A DNA stretch of 5,138 nt, taken from the NCBI GenBank assembly GCA_946886065.1, contig CAMPHU010000301.1, positions 1 through 5,138 on the forward strand, in the 5' to 3' direction. Both the position numbers and the translations under genes were made by a program. The notes beneath the pieces were generated by a model. That model did not search any database and was not told the DNA's origin. It was given only the letters and a program-made list of their open reading frames with translations. Shown here piece after piece: positions 1 to 5,128 of this stretch. The stretch comes from an uncultured Massilia sp. Lineage in GTDB: Bacteria > Pseudomonadota > Gammaproteobacteria > Burkholderiales > Burkholderiaceae. Position 1 is the stretch's first letter. Every line of letters begins with the position of its first letter.

Positions 1-6
1 TTGATT

Positions 7-16
7 ACGTTAACGT
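7..16. repeat. 10-bp perfect palindrome at left edge
   Basis: ACGTTAACGT reads the same on both strands. It lies just downstream of the possible minus-strand promoter at 45-74, so it could be an operator for a gene beyond the left edge. A 10-bp palindrome can arise by chance, and no protein is known to bind this one here. Confidence 0.3.
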
Positions 17-44
17 TTTTCGACCAGCGCCGAAGCGGACGCGA

Positions 45-74
45 ACTATAGCAAAGTGCGGGGTGCTTTAGCAA
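45..74 (-). promoter_or_regulatory. possible sigma-70 promoter firing leftward out of the window
   Basis: On the minus strand TTGCTA (74-69) is followed after an 18-bp spacer by TATAGT (50-45), which is preceded by TG at the extended -10 position. The -35 matches the consensus at 4 of 6 bases and the -10 at 5 of 6. The -35 element overlaps the rtcA stop codon (70-68). It would start a transcript near position 38, reading toward a gene outside the window. This is inferred from sequence match only. Confidence 0.35.
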
Positions 75-1090
75 GTGGATCGCACCACACAGGTGCTGTG
101 CTGCCCGCCCCGCTCGAAACTGATCTCGACAGGAAGAAAGCGTCCGATCACCTCCGCGTTCGTCAGGGAATGCTGACTCACTGACGACACGGTGAACCGG
201 CCTCCTCCAGCCAGTGCCATCGGCAGCATCAGCTGGTCGGCGAGGTGTTCTCCGACCGCCGCTCCAGAGGCCAGATACTCCCGCGCTTCCCTCACCGCCT
301 GTTGCGCGACCGTTTCCGCGCTGATTCTCCTGGCGCCGAAAGCGGCGCACACTTCCGTGACATGCTCGTGTTCGAGCATGAGCAGCACGGCATTACCCGG
401 CCCCTGCCCGCCTGGAAGGATCCGTAGCCGCAGTTGAGATTCGTCCCACCCCATCGCGGCGCCCACGCATGCGAGTTCACGCTGTCCGATTTCCGAAGGG
501 ATTCCTGCTACCAATGCTTCCGCTTCCATGCGGCGCGGCGCACCCCGCTCGACGACGTCGATGGGCGTGAGCCGCCCATATGGCGCGATCGAGGCCACGA
601 CGATGCCACCGCCGGCAGGATAGAAACCATGGCGCTCCAGGGCAAGCTCGACATTGGCGCCCATCAATGCGAGCAGCGGACAATATGCTCGCTGAAGAAA
701 CTCGATGGGCGGCGCCATGGCATTGTGGGTGCCGCCTGAGATACGGACCGTGGAAGGCTTGCCTGCATGAAGCAGCGCGAGTGCGAGGGTCTGCAGGACA
801 AGGGTGCAGCTGCCTGCCGTCCCAATGGAAAATTCGTAGTCTCCCGCGGCAATGGCTCCGGGAGCAAACATGAGTTCCGTAGCCCCCACCTCGGCAGAGG
901 TCACAGTGGCTCCGCTGATCCTGGCGGCGGCTTCCACCGCAACCAGATGCTGACGCATCAGGCCCGGCTTCTGCCGATTGGCCCGGATATTCCTGATCCG
1001 GAATGGCTGTCCACTAATCATCGACAGCACCAGCGAGCTGCGCAGGATTTGTCCGCCGCCTTCGCCAACGGAACCGTCGAGTTCGATCAT
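68..1090 (-). CDS. rtcA: RNA 3'-terminal phosphate cyclase RtcA
   Basis: This cytoplasmic enzyme converts RNA 3'-phosphate ends to 2',3'-cyclic phosphates using ATP, through an adenylated histidine intermediate. The 340-residue product is close to the length of E. coli RtcA (about 338) and is collinear with it. It has the N-terminal GEGGGQILR (residues 9-17), the GTAGSCTLVLQ segment (90-100), the family signature HGFYPAGGG (154-162), PGGQGPGN (226-233) and HLADQLMLPMALAG (282-295). His307 in SQHSLTN aligns with the catalytic, AMP-accepting histidine of the E. coli enzyme. The ATG start puts MIELDG exactly where E. coli RtcA begins, although no clear Shine-Dalgarno sequence precedes it. The gene stands alone: the usual partner rtcB (RNA ligase) and regulator rtcR are not in the window. 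The sigma-54 motif just upstream suggests RtcR-type activation. No truncation or frameshift is seen. Confidence 0.97.
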   Translation of the reverse strand: MIELDGSVGEGGGQILRSSLVLSMISGQPFRIRNIRANRQKPGLMRQHLVAVEAAARISGATVTSAEVGATELMFAPGAIAAGDYEFSIGTAGSCTLVLQTLALALLHAGKPSTVRISGGTHNAMAPPIEFLQRAYCPLLALMGANVELALERHGFYPAGGGIVVASIAPYGRLTPIDVVERGAPRRMEAEALVAGIPSEIGQRELACVGAAMGWDESQLRLRILPGGQGPGNAVLLMLEHEHVTEVCAAFGARRISAETVAQQAVREAREYLASGAAVGEHLADQLMLPMALAGGGRFTVSSVSQHSLTNAEVIGRFLPVEISFERGGQHSTCVVRSTC

Positions 1091-1112
1091 CGCGTTCTAT
1101 AGCAGCTTGTCT

Positions 1113-1128
1113 TGCCCCGATCATGCCA
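1113..1128 (-). promoter_or_regulatory. sigma-54 (-24/-12) promoter of rtcA
   Basis: Read on the minus strand this is TGGCATGATCGGGGCA. Against the sigma-54 consensus TGGCACG-N4-TTGCW, the -24 block matches at 6 of 7 positions, the invariant GG and GC are both present with the required 10-bp gap, and the -12 block departs only at its two T positions. The start would fall near 1102-1104, giving a short leader of about 12-14 nt before the rtcA ATG. E. coli rtcBA is transcribed by sigma-54 RNA polymerase with the enhancer-binding protein RtcR, so both the motif and its place agree with known biology. The RtcR binding site itself was not identified. Confidence 0.65.
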
Positions 1129-1221
1129 CCTTTGCCGCCCTTATTCCGCACAGGTGCGCGACGCGTCCTCGCCTGCTGTGGCGAAGCAGCGACTCGACCT
1201 GCCATCTCCGCGAAGTTGTCC

Positions 1222-1250
1222 TTGGCATTGCGGTATTCGTGCTCCATAGT
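1222..1250 (+). promoter_or_regulatory. possible sigma-70 promoter of the DUF6328-like gene
   Basis: TTGGCA (1222-1227), a 17-bp spacer and CATAGT (1245-1250) lie about 50 bp upstream of the ATG at 1302. The hexamers match the consensus at 5 of 6 and 4 of 6 positions. The rest of the 211-bp divergent gap (1091-1301) holds the rtcA sigma-54 site and nothing else I could identify. Confidence 0.35.
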
Positions 1251-1301
1251 TTCAACCGTGCGTGCATTGATGGTCGTCGACTTTGCGCGTACTGTTCAGT
1301 C

Positions 1302-1787
1302 ATGGAAAAAGAGCAGACAGCGCTTAAAAAAATCGATGTGGAGATGCGCAACATTATCGAGGAGGCGCGCGTCATCCTTCCCGGGATTCAGGCCCTTTTT
1401 GGATTCCAGACCATTGCGGTCTTCAATGACCGATTCGAAGACCTGGCGACATTCGCGAAGATATGCCACGTGATGGCACTGGTCATGGTCATCATTTCGG
1501 TGGCGATGGTCATGACGCCTGCCATCTATTACCGCACCTGCCGGGGGCATGCGACCGACGCCATGGTCCGGTTCGCGTCGCGGATGATCCGCGGGGCGCT
1601 CGGTCCGCTTGCCGCCGGGCTGGCCCTCGACATGTTCACGGTGATCTACCTGGCGACCGCAGACATGCCGGCGCGCCTGGCAATCAGTATCGGCGCAGCA
1701 GTCGGCACGCTGATCCTGCTGTCCGGATTGTGGTACGTCGTTCCCCGCAAGGCGTACAAAATGGGGAACGAAACGAAAGGCTACTGA
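1302..1787 (+). CDS. small four-helix membrane protein, DUF6328-like
   Basis: The 161-residue product is a predicted inner-membrane protein of unknown function. A charged N-terminal stretch (residues 1-22, with EEAR at 20-23) is followed by hydrophobic segments at roughly 24-41, 56-77, 97-118 and 126-148, then a short basic tail. The motif order (EEAR, then LPGIQALFGFQTIAVF, then MTPAIYYR) and the four-helix layout resemble the DUF6328 family as I recall it; this needs a profile search. The frame is open back to 978, but the upstream part is antisense to rtcA and its promoter region and does not look like protein, so I chose the ATG at 1302, which puts the start right before the family-like region. 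No good Shine-Dalgarno sequence is visible, and an internal ATG at 1341 is an alternative. It diverges from rtcA. No functional link to RNA repair is evident. Confidence 0.78.
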   Translation: MEKEQTALKKIDVEMRNIIEEARVILPGIQALFGFQTIAVFNDRFEDLATFAKICHVMALVMVIISVAMVMTPAIYYRTCRGHATDAMVRFASRMIRGALGPLAAGLALDMFTVIYLATADMPARLAISIGAAVGTLILLSGLWYVVPRKAYKMGNETKGY

Positions 1788-1796
1788 TCCATATGT

Positions 1797-1819
1797 GAAG
1801 GTCCGAACAGAGGGCCTTC
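1797..1819 (+). terminator. hairpin just after the DUF6328-like gene, weak terminator
   Basis: GAAGGTCC (1797-1804) pairs with GGGCCTTC (1812-1819) in 8 bp, including one G-U pair, around a 7-nt loop. It begins 10 nt after the stop codon. No U-tract follows (CTTGCGG), so it may only stabilise the mRNA end or attenuate weakly. The strong terminator on this strand is at 2122-2153. Confidence 0.3.
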
Positions 1820-1943
1820 CTTGCGGCCGGATAATGAACAGCTGAAACAAGGAGGCACGGCCAAGGCGAGGCGGAGAAGGAAGCGCCCCTGCATGCCGTG
1901 GCCATAGACACGTCGGCGACTACCCGATTTGCATAACGCAGAA

Positions 1944-2012
1944 CTGGGCGACACTCGTCAATCCGACGTTCCGTTAATCGGGGGGGACAAAGGGTGACGA
2001 GTGTTGGCCCAG
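1944..2012. repeat. long imperfect inverted repeat (16 paired bases)
   Basis: The arms at 1944-1960 and 1995-2012 form a perfect 10-bp inner stem and a 6-bp outer stem separated by a G versus TG internal loop. The 34-nt apical region contains a run of seven G (1980-1986). It is the strongest non-terminator dyad in the window and lies outside all genes. It may be the 5' domain of the structured RNA candidate. Confidence 0.7.
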
Positions 2013-2121
2013 CCGTTCAAGGCACCAGCAGCGCGCGAACAAAGCGGTGCTCCGTCTTGCATGCTCCCGCGCAGCTGTGCCGGACGACTGGGAGTCCTGG
2101 CCGCAGAGTCAGCCAGGCGGC

Positions 2122-2153
2122 AAGCCTCGGTGCATCGCCGAGGCTTGTTTTTT
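2122..2153 (+). terminator. strong intrinsic terminator, plus strand
   Basis: AAGCCTCGG (2122-2130) pairs perfectly with CCGAGGCTT (2138-2146) around the loop TGCATCG and is followed by GTTTTTT (2147-2153). On the minus strand the same stem is followed by GCCGCC with no U-tract, so it mainly stops rightward transcription. It protects the convergent DJ-1/LysR operon from read-through and ends either the DUF6328-like transcript or a separate RNA. Confidence 0.85.
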
Positions 2154-2211
2154 ATGGACGGACTGTTGTGGCGACAGGGCAAAATATTCGCCGCTTTGCC
2201 TGCGACACCGC

Positions 2212-2856
2212 TTACTCCACCTGCCCCTGCGCCGGCAGCGACATCGAAGCGACCAGTTCGTGGAACCAGCGCGCCTGGCGCGTCTTGTGGAGCCGGTACC
2301 AGGCCTTGGTTGTTTCCGGACGCCAGACCTTCAGCATCTTCAGGACTTCGTAGGAAAATTCGAGAGGCGCCAGACCAGTCGCCGTAATCAGGTTGTCGCC
2401 GCGCACTGCAGGCTCCTTGCGGTACCAGGCCTCTCCGCGGTAGTCGGGACAGGACTGCTTCAGGTAGCCGAGATCGTTCGAAGTATGTCTTCGCCTGTCG
2501 AGCGCGCCGATGCCGGCCAGGCCGATAGTGGCGCCGCAGATTGCGGCAACCTGGTGGCCCTGGTCCAGCAGGCTGGCGGCCATGTCGAGGACCGGCTTCA
2601 CTTGCGGGGACTCCCATACCTCCGCACCCGGCATCAGGAGCAGGTCACCCTCCTGCATCTGGATCTCGTCGATGGCCAGGTCCGGCACGTAGGGCACACC
2701 GCCCATGCTCCGGACCTCGGCCCGGGTCAGGCCGGCCTTGAGCAGCGTGAAGTCCATGTCGGGATCGGCGAAGAAGCGGCGGCTGTTCAGCTCAGCGGTC
2801 AGGTAGCCGATCTCCCAATCGGCCAGCGTATCGACTGTGACCAGAAACACTTTCAT
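2212..2856 (-). CDS. DJ-1/PfpI family protein (class I glutamine amidotransferase-like fold)
   Basis: The 214-residue cytoplasmic protein belongs to the DJ-1/PfpI superfamily. A reactive-site cysteine, Cys107, sits in the nucleophile-elbow motif AAICGAT (104-110), and the acidic partner is Glu15 in the N-terminal ADWEIGY (12-18). LLLMPGAEVWES (72-83) supplies the typical loop before the elbow. Family members include deglycases or glyoxalases, chaperones, peptidases and inactive forms, so the reaction cannot be named from sequence. The ATG at 2856 was chosen because GAGGAG (2868-2863) lies 6 nt upstream; the frame extends to 2922, but that part overlaps the lysR end. It begins 25 bp after the lysR stop on the same strand, so the two are probably one operon. 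No frameshift or missing key residue is seen. A weak hairpin (GGCAAA with TTTGCC) lies past the stop without a U-tract. Confidence 0.9.
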   Translation of the reverse strand: MKVFLVTVDTLADWEIGYLTAELNSRRFFADPDMDFTLLKAGLTRAEVRSMGGVPYVPDLAIDEIQMQEGDLLLMPGAEVWESPQVKPVLDMAASLLDQGHQVAAICGATIGLAGIGALDRRRHTSNDLGYLKQSCPDYRGEAWYRKEPAVRGDNLITATGLAPLEFSYEVLKMLKVWRPETTKAWYRLHKTRQARWFHELVASMSLPAQGQVE

Positions 2857-2862
2857 CGCAAT

Positions 2863-2868
2863 CTCCTC
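2863..2868 (-). promoter_or_regulatory. ribosome binding site that sets the DJ-1 gene start
   Basis: GAGGAG on the minus strand, 6 nt before the ATG at 2856-2854. It sits in the 25-bp gap after the lysR stop and decides for this start over the upstream ATG at 2922. Confidence 0.8.
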
Positions 2869-2881
2869 ATGTCGTGACGGA

Positions 2882-3766
2882 TCAGTATAGCTGTGGCTCT
2901 TCCTGGCCGCGCAGCCATGCATGGAAGTCGCTCACTTCGCCCTTGCCCTGCCCTTCCTGTGGAACGACCAGGTAATACGATGCGGCCGCAGGGACGGATA
3001 GCGTCCCGATCCGGCACAGGCTGCCGGACTTGAGCGCGTCGGCGACCAGCCAGCTCCTTCCCAGCGCGACACCTTGACCGCTCTCGGCAGCTTGCAGGAC
3101 CAAGGCGGAATCGCGGTACACGGCGCCGTACTCGCATTGCGATGGGTCCAGCGAGGCTTGGCTCAGCCAGTCCTCCCACGGATGGAAGTCGTCGCGCAAG
3201 AGAATGGCGCGGCGCAAGTCCCGGATCGAGCGAATGCGGTGTTCGCGGATGTAGGCAGGACTCGCGACCGGGAATAAGCGTTCTTCGAACAGGAGTTCGC
3301 TGCTGACGCCTGGCCACTGGCCGTCGCCGTAACGGATACCGAGATGCGCGCCGGCCGCCTTCAGGTCGACTACCGCCTGGGTGGCGGCAAGCTCGACGTC
3401 GATATCGGGGTGGCGGAGGAAGAAGTCACCCAGGCGCGGCAGCAGCCATCTCGCGGCGAAAGACGGCAGCACATTGATGCGCAGGCGCCTGGCGTCACCG
3501 TGGCGCAAGGTATCGGAGATCTCGACCAGCTGCTGCAGGATCGGCCGGACGACAGCCAGGAATCGTTCGCCTTGCGGCGTCAGCGCAATCCCGCGCCGTG
3601 AGCGGTCGATCAGACAGGTCTGCAAGGACGACTCGAGTGCGCGCATCTGGTGGCTGATCGCGCTGTGGGTGAGGTGCAGTTCGCCGGCAGCCAGGGTGAA
3701 ACTGCGCAAGCGTCCGATTGCTTCGAACGCGCGCAAGGTGTGCAGCGGTGGAAGGGATGAACTCAT
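2882..3766 (-). CDS. LysR-type transcriptional regulator, GcvA/AmpR-like
   Basis: The 294-residue DNA-binding regulator has an N-terminal winged helix-turn-helix (about residues 8-65: LHTLRAFEAIGRL, SFTLAAGELHLTHSAISHQMRALE, ALTPQGERFL) and a C-terminal effector-binding domain (about 90-290). The GIRYGDGQWPG segment, followed by LFEERLFPVASPAY, is typical of the GcvA/AmpR branch. I chose the ATG at 3766; the frame also allows a TTG at 3784, and neither has a Shine-Dalgarno sequence. Oddly, the usual LGxxLFxR that ends the helix-turn-helix reads LQTCLIDR (48-55), replacing the conserved Gly and Phe. The gene precedes the DJ-1 gene in a probable operon and diverges from the EamA exporter gene, the classic layout in which a LysR regulator controls its divergent neighbour and itself. 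Its effector is unknown. Confidence 0.93.
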   Translation of the reverse strand: MSSSLPPLHTLRAFEAIGRLRSFTLAAGELHLTHSAISHQMRALESSLQTCLIDRSRRGIALTPQGERFLAVVRPILQQLVEISDTLRHGDARRLRINVLPSFAARWLLPRLGDFFLRHPDIDVELAATQAVVDLKAAGAHLGIRYGDGQWPGVSSELLFEERLFPVASPAYIREHRIRSIRDLRRAILLRDDFHPWEDWLSQASLDPSQCEYGAVYRDSALVLQAAESGQGVALGRSWLVADALKSGSLCRIGTLSVPAAASYYLVVPQEGQGKGEVSDFHAWLRGQEEPQLY

Positions 3767-3780
3767 TGTGTGAATTACAT

Positions 3781-3794
3781 TCAAGAAGCGTTGA
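3781..3794. promoter_or_regulatory. possible operator dyad in the lysR-eamA divergent region
   Basis: TCAA-N6-TTGA forms a dyad that covers the expected lysR transcription start (near 3787), a position suited to autorepression. The heptamer AAGCGTT also occurs twice on the plus strand, at 3786-3792 and 3800-3806. LysR regulators usually bind T-N11-A dyads; this dyad has an even spacing (T-N12-A), so it is only a weak candidate. Confidence 0.25.
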
Positions 3795-3799
3795 GTATA
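3794..3799 (-). promoter_or_regulatory. -10 element of the lysR-DJ-1 operon
   Basis: TATACT on the minus strand matches the -10 consensus at 5 of 6 positions and would start transcription near 3787, about 21 nt before the lysR ATG. No good -35 lies 17-18 bp upstream, as is common for promoters needing an activator. Confidence 0.4.
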
Positions 3800-3825
3800 A
3801 AGCGTTTTTTCTGGGGGACTGGCGA

Positions 3826-3834
3826 TGCTATAAC
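3826..3834 (+). promoter_or_regulatory. extended -10 promoter of the eamA gene
   Basis: TGC-TATAAC is an extended -10 element with 5 of 6 matches. The -35 region (TTTTTC, 17-bp spacer) is poor. Transcription would start near 3841, only 7 nt before the ATG at 3848 but about 19 nt before the ATG at 3860, which supports the later start. Confidence 0.5.
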
Positions 3835-3859
3835 GTGACTTTCATTCATGGGATCGTCA

Positions 3860-4744
3860 ATGCATCCACGTCATCTGCTCGCCGCGAGCGGTATCGTTGC
3901 CATCTGGGGCTTCAATTTTGTCGTCATCAAGTTTGGGCTGAAGGATCTGCCGCCGCTGCTGCTTTGCGCGCTGCGTTTTACGCTGGCCGCCCTGCCGGCG
4001 GTGTTCTTTGTGAAGAAGCCGGATGTCCCGTTTCGCACCATCGCCATCTACGGCCTGGTGATGTTCGGGATCCAGTTTGCTTTTCTGTTTGGAGGAATGA
4101 ACCTGGGAGTGTCGGCAGGATTGGCATCGCTTATCTTGCAGCTGCAGGCATTCATGACCATCGGCCTTTCGGCGTGCTTGCTGGGGGAACGCCCTTCCCG
4201 CTTTCAGATCGGCGGGGCGCTGCTGGCGTTCTCGGGCATCGCCCTGGTCGTCGGCAATGTCGGCGGCGATGTTTCAGCGCTCGGCTTGTCGGCCGTGATC
4301 CTCGCCGCGTTGGCCTGGGCTTGCGGGAATCTGCTGGCCAAGCGCATGGGCAAGGTGAACATGTTCGCGCTGGTGATCTGGGGCAGCCTGGTGGTGCCGA
4401 TTCCGCTGTTCATGCTCGCGCTTCTGGTCGAAGGACCGGAGCGCATCGTGGAGAGCTTTTCGCGTATCACATGGACGTCGATCGGGGCCATTGCCTATCT
4501 GGTGTATCCGACGACGCTCTTGGGCTTCGCGGTATGGAACCGGCTGCTTGGCTTGTATCCGGCGGCGAGCGTGGCGCCGCTGACCTTGCTGGTGCCGGTG
4601 TTCGGAATGGTGTCGTCGGTCGCGGCCCTCGGGGAGGAACTGCAGCCGTGGAAGGTGATGGCGTTTTGTCTCGTCATCCTGGGGCTGTGTGTGAATCTGT
4701 TTGGGGCGAGGGTGTATGTGGGCTTGAAAGGAGCCGGTCAATGA
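3860..4744 (+). CDS. eamA: EamA-family inner-membrane exporter (DMT superfamily)
   Basis: This drug/metabolite transporter has about ten transmembrane helices built as two EamA repeats (about residues 5-135 and 140-285). It closely follows E. coli EamA (YdeD), which exports O-acetylserine and cysteine: WGFNFVVIKFGLKDLPPLLLC near the N-terminus, then FAFLFGGMNLGVSAGLASLILQ and LQAFMTIGLSA, then WACGNLLAKRM and VIWGSL, and near the end SVAPLTLLVPVFGM and LGLCVNLFG. The substrate here is inferred, since EamA-type proteins vary. The ATG at 3860 (294 residues) is preferred: it aligns with the E. coli start, has GGGA 6 nt upstream and fits the promoter. The ATG at 3848 would add four residues without a ribosome site. 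It diverges from the LysR-DJ-1 operon and overlaps the next gene by 4 nt. Confidence 0.93.
   Translation: MHPRHLLAASGIVAIWGFNFVVIKFGLKDLPPLLLCALRFTLAALPAVFFVKKPDVPFRTIAIYGLVMFGIQFAFLFGGMNLGVSAGLASLILQLQAFMTIGLSACLLGERPSRFQIGGALLAFSGIALVVGNVGGDVSALGLSAVILAALAWACGNLLAKRMGKVNMFALVIWGSLVVPIPLFMLALLVEGPERIVESFSRITWTSIGAIAYLVYPTTLLGFAVWNRLLGLYPAASVAPLTLLVPVFGMVSSVAALGEELQPWKVMAFCLVILGLCVNLFGARVYVGLKGAGQ
4727..4733 (+). promoter_or_regulatory. ribosome binding site of the small downstream gene
   Basis: AAAGGAG lies inside the 3' end of the exporter gene, 7 nt before the ATG at 4741. Together with the ATGA stop/start overlap it supports this short gene as real and translationally coupled. Confidence 0.75.
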
Positions 4745-5028
4745 GCCGCGATGGCGCTTTGCCGCAGACCTTGATGCCTGATGCGGAGGCGGCGCCTTAT
4801 GTGGCGGATCCGCGATCGGCGTGGAGGGTGAAACTGGCGTTTCGGGTCGACTTCACGAATGGCGGGTATGTGGAAGGGAAGGACTTTTTACTGGATATTC
4901 CGGGGACGACGGTTTCAGTCAGGCGCGTGGCGGAAATGCTGGTGTCGGCAATGAGTTTATTGAGGGCGGGACCAGTGACTGTGCTTGAGATGGAGCTTGT
5001 GCGACGGGGAGAGCATGGTGATATGTAA
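4741..5028 (+). CDS. small conserved-looking protein coupled to eamA, function unknown
   Basis: The 95-residue soluble protein has no signal peptide or membrane segment and no motif I can name with confidence. Its N-terminal 26 residues are low in order-promoting residues; the core (about 27-88) alternates hydrophobic and polar residues as in beta strands: VKLAFRVDFTNGGYVEGKDFLLDIPG, a probable helix VRRVAEMLVSAMSLL, then PVTVLEMELVRR. The FTNGG...F.LDIPG pattern recalls short proteins annotated loosely as 'cyclase' in some bacteria, but that is memory only and those lack a shown activity. Its ATG overlaps the exporter stop (ATGA) and it has its own ribosome site, so the two are surely cotranscribed. 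The longer open frame upstream (to 3718) is a shadow of eamA. Function could relate to the exporter or simply share its transcript. Confidence 0.82.
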   Translation: MSRDGALPQTLMPDAEAAPYVADPRSAWRVKLAFRVDFTNGGYVEGKDFLLDIPGTTVSVRRVAEMLVSAMSLLRAGPVTVLEMELVRRGEHGDM

Positions 5029-5094
5029 GCGTTTTTTGGTGTGCGAGCGCTGCTTGAACTTGGATCCCCTGCGCATTTTCGGACCGCCCAAAGC

Positions 5095-5128
5095 AAAAAA
5101 CCCCACCCGAGATCACTCGGGTGGGGTT
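5095..5128 (-). terminator. strong intrinsic terminator, minus strand
   Basis: CCCCACCCGAG (5101-5111) pairs perfectly with CTCGGGTGGGG (5116-5126) around ATCA, and AA/TT extends the stem to 13 bp. Read on the minus strand the stem runs into TTTTTTG (5100-5094), the classic U-tract. It therefore ends a leftward gene whose coding part lies beyond the window. On the plus strand the stem is followed by TTCTGCTT, so it may also end the eamA transcript less efficiently. Confidence 0.85.

Larger units (their letters stand above)
1944..2153 (+). ncRNA. candidate structured RNA ending in an intrinsic terminator
   Basis: The 424-bp gap between the membrane protein gene and the DJ-1 gene (1788-2211) has no convincing coding sequence but is rich in plus-strand hairpins. 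H1: CTGGGC plus ACACTCGTCA (1944-1960) pairs with TGACGAGTGT plus GCCCAG (1995-2012), giving 6+10 bp with a 1x2 internal loop. H2: GGCACC (2021-2026) with GGTGCT (2046-2051). H3: CTCCC (2064-2068) with GGGAG (2090-2094). H4: CCTGGC (2096-2101) with GCCAGG (2112-2117). H5 is the terminator at 2122-2153. A -10-like CATAAC at 1932-1937 would place a start near 1944, exactly at H1, but no -35 is seen. It could be a separate small RNA, an orphan riboswitch, or the 3' untranslated region of the upstream gene. It does not match 6S, tmRNA, RNase P or SRP RNA motifs that I know. Confidence 0.4.

Noticed and set aside
1014..1247. Minus-strand 77-residue open frame starting MEHEYRNAKD, overlapping the rtcA start
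   Set aside because: It has no ribosome site, overlaps rtcA out of frame by 77 nt, contains the sigma-54 element, and becomes an arginine-rich shadow over rtcA. Its first 30 residues look somewhat protein-like, so a decayed gene cannot be fully excluded.
978..1301. N-terminal extension of the DUF6328-like frame
   Set aside because: It is antisense to rtcA and its promoter region, and the extension lacks hydrophobic or family-like features; the ATG at 1302 fits better.
1849..1855. AAGGAGG, a perfect Shine-Dalgarno sequence in the 1788-2211 gap
   Set aside because: No ATG, GTG or TTG lies at a usable distance; the next ATG (1892) gives only a five-codon frame.
1958..2617. 219-residue minus-strand frame over the structured region and the DJ-1 gene
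   Set aside because: It is a shadow of the DJ-1 gene in another frame, crosses the terminator, and has a proline/arginine/glycine-rich composition typical of GC-rich shadows.
2047..2877. 276-residue plus-strand frame opposite the DJ-1 gene
   Set aside because: It is antisense to a well-supported gene and spans the terminator at 2122-2153; no ribosome site or domain is seen.
3800..3810. AAGCGTTTTTT repeated at 5027-5037
   Set aside because: An 11-base match between two places in a window of this size is expected by chance.
3718..4740. Long plus-strand frame upstream of the small gene at 4741
   Set aside because: It covers the eamA gene in another frame; only the part from 4741, with its ribosome site, is real.
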